The notes under the pieces were generated by a model, which did not search any database, was not told the DNA's origin, and saw nothing but the letters and a program-made list of their open reading frames with translations. 5,066 nucleotides of DNA, taken from contig CALQKL020000171.1 in NCBI GenBank assembly GCA_943331145.2, positions 1-5,066 on the forward strand, given 5' to 3'. The stretch comes from Chitinophaga pinensis. Lineage in GTDB: Bacteria > Bacteroidota > Bacteroidia > Chitinophagales > Chitinophagaceae. A program made the position numbers and the translations under genes. Shown here one piece after another: positions 4,886 to 5,066 of this stretch. Positions within the stretch are counted from its first letter, which is position 1. Every line of letters begins with the position of its first letter.

Positions 4886-5066
4886 ATGACGGAAAACAAT
4901 CAAATAAAAGTAGCCATCGTTGATGATCATAAACTCTTTCGAAAAGGGGTTATACTTTCCATGCGCCAATATGTAAATATTAAATTTATCATGGAAGCGG
5001 ATAATGGCGAAGAGCTTTTAGAAAAATTGAAGACAGAAAAACCTGATGTGATCTTGTGCGATTTAA
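4886..5066 (+). CDS. Response regulator, N-terminal receiver domain, truncated by the window edge (cluster D)
   Basis: Sixty codons of a response regulator are present from ATG 4886; the frame is open at the right edge. The start reads MTENNQIKVAIVDDHKLFRK, with the acidic pair Asp13-Asp14 in VDDH and the probable phosphoacceptor Asp59 in PDVILCDL as the next-to-last complete codon. The N-terminus strongly resembles the lone minus-strand regulator. That similarity supports this start and predicts a full length near 220 residues with a C-terminal LuxR-type helix-turn-helix, which cannot be seen here. It lies 68 bp after the cluster D kinase on the same strand and is its most likely phosphotransfer partner. 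The larger gap than in cluster A, with a promoter-like element and inverted repeat inside it, suggests partly independent expression. Confidence 0.9.
   Translation, partial: MTENNQIKVAIVDDHKLFRKGVILSMRQYVNIKFIMEADNGEELLEKLKTEKPDVILCDL

Overview
The window is very AT-rich and packed with two-component signalling genes. The low GC, the lack of clear Shine-Dalgarno sequences, promoter-like elements of the form TTG-N19/20-TAnnTTTG, and small HisKA_3-type kinases paired with NarL/LuxR-type regulators all suggest a member of the Bacteroidota, probably Flavobacteriia-like. No exact genus can be given from the sequence alone.

Layout. (A) Positions 1-2096, plus strand: a tightly overlapping three-gene cluster. 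It encodes a seven-helix membrane protein (18-683), a one-helix sensor histidine kinase (665-1456) and a LuxR-type response regulator (1437-2096). (B) Positions 2125-2790, minus strand: a lone NarL/LuxR-type response regulator. It converges on cluster A across a 28-bp gap holding a small hairpin. (C) Positions 2791-3275: a non-coding stretch with a perfect 10-bp inverted repeat, a 12-bp tandem repeat, a coding-like relic in two frames and a good Bacteroidota-type promoter. (D) Positions 3276-5066, plus strand: a second cluster of the same design, with a seven-helix membrane protein (to 3992), a histidine kinase (3996-4817) and the start of a response regulator (4886 to the window edge).

Working model (inference). 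In both clusters the kinase has only one N-terminal membrane helix and no recognisable sensor domain. The preceding gene supplies a seven-helix protein with predicted N-outside, C-inside topology. The two membrane proteins look like diverged paralogues of each other. The simplest reading is a split sensor: the membrane protein detects a signal or membrane state, the partner kinase autophosphorylates on its HisKA_3 histidine (His74 or His78), and phosphate passes to Asp59 of the adjacent LuxR-type regulator. The lone regulator in the middle has no kinase beside it in the window. It resembles the cluster D regulator at its N-terminus, so it may be driven by one of the flanking kinases or by a kinase encoded elsewhere.

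Main uncertainties: the 5' edge cuts close to the first gene, the last gene is truncated, and the cluster D membrane protein has no ordinary start codon where homology to its paralogue says it should begin.
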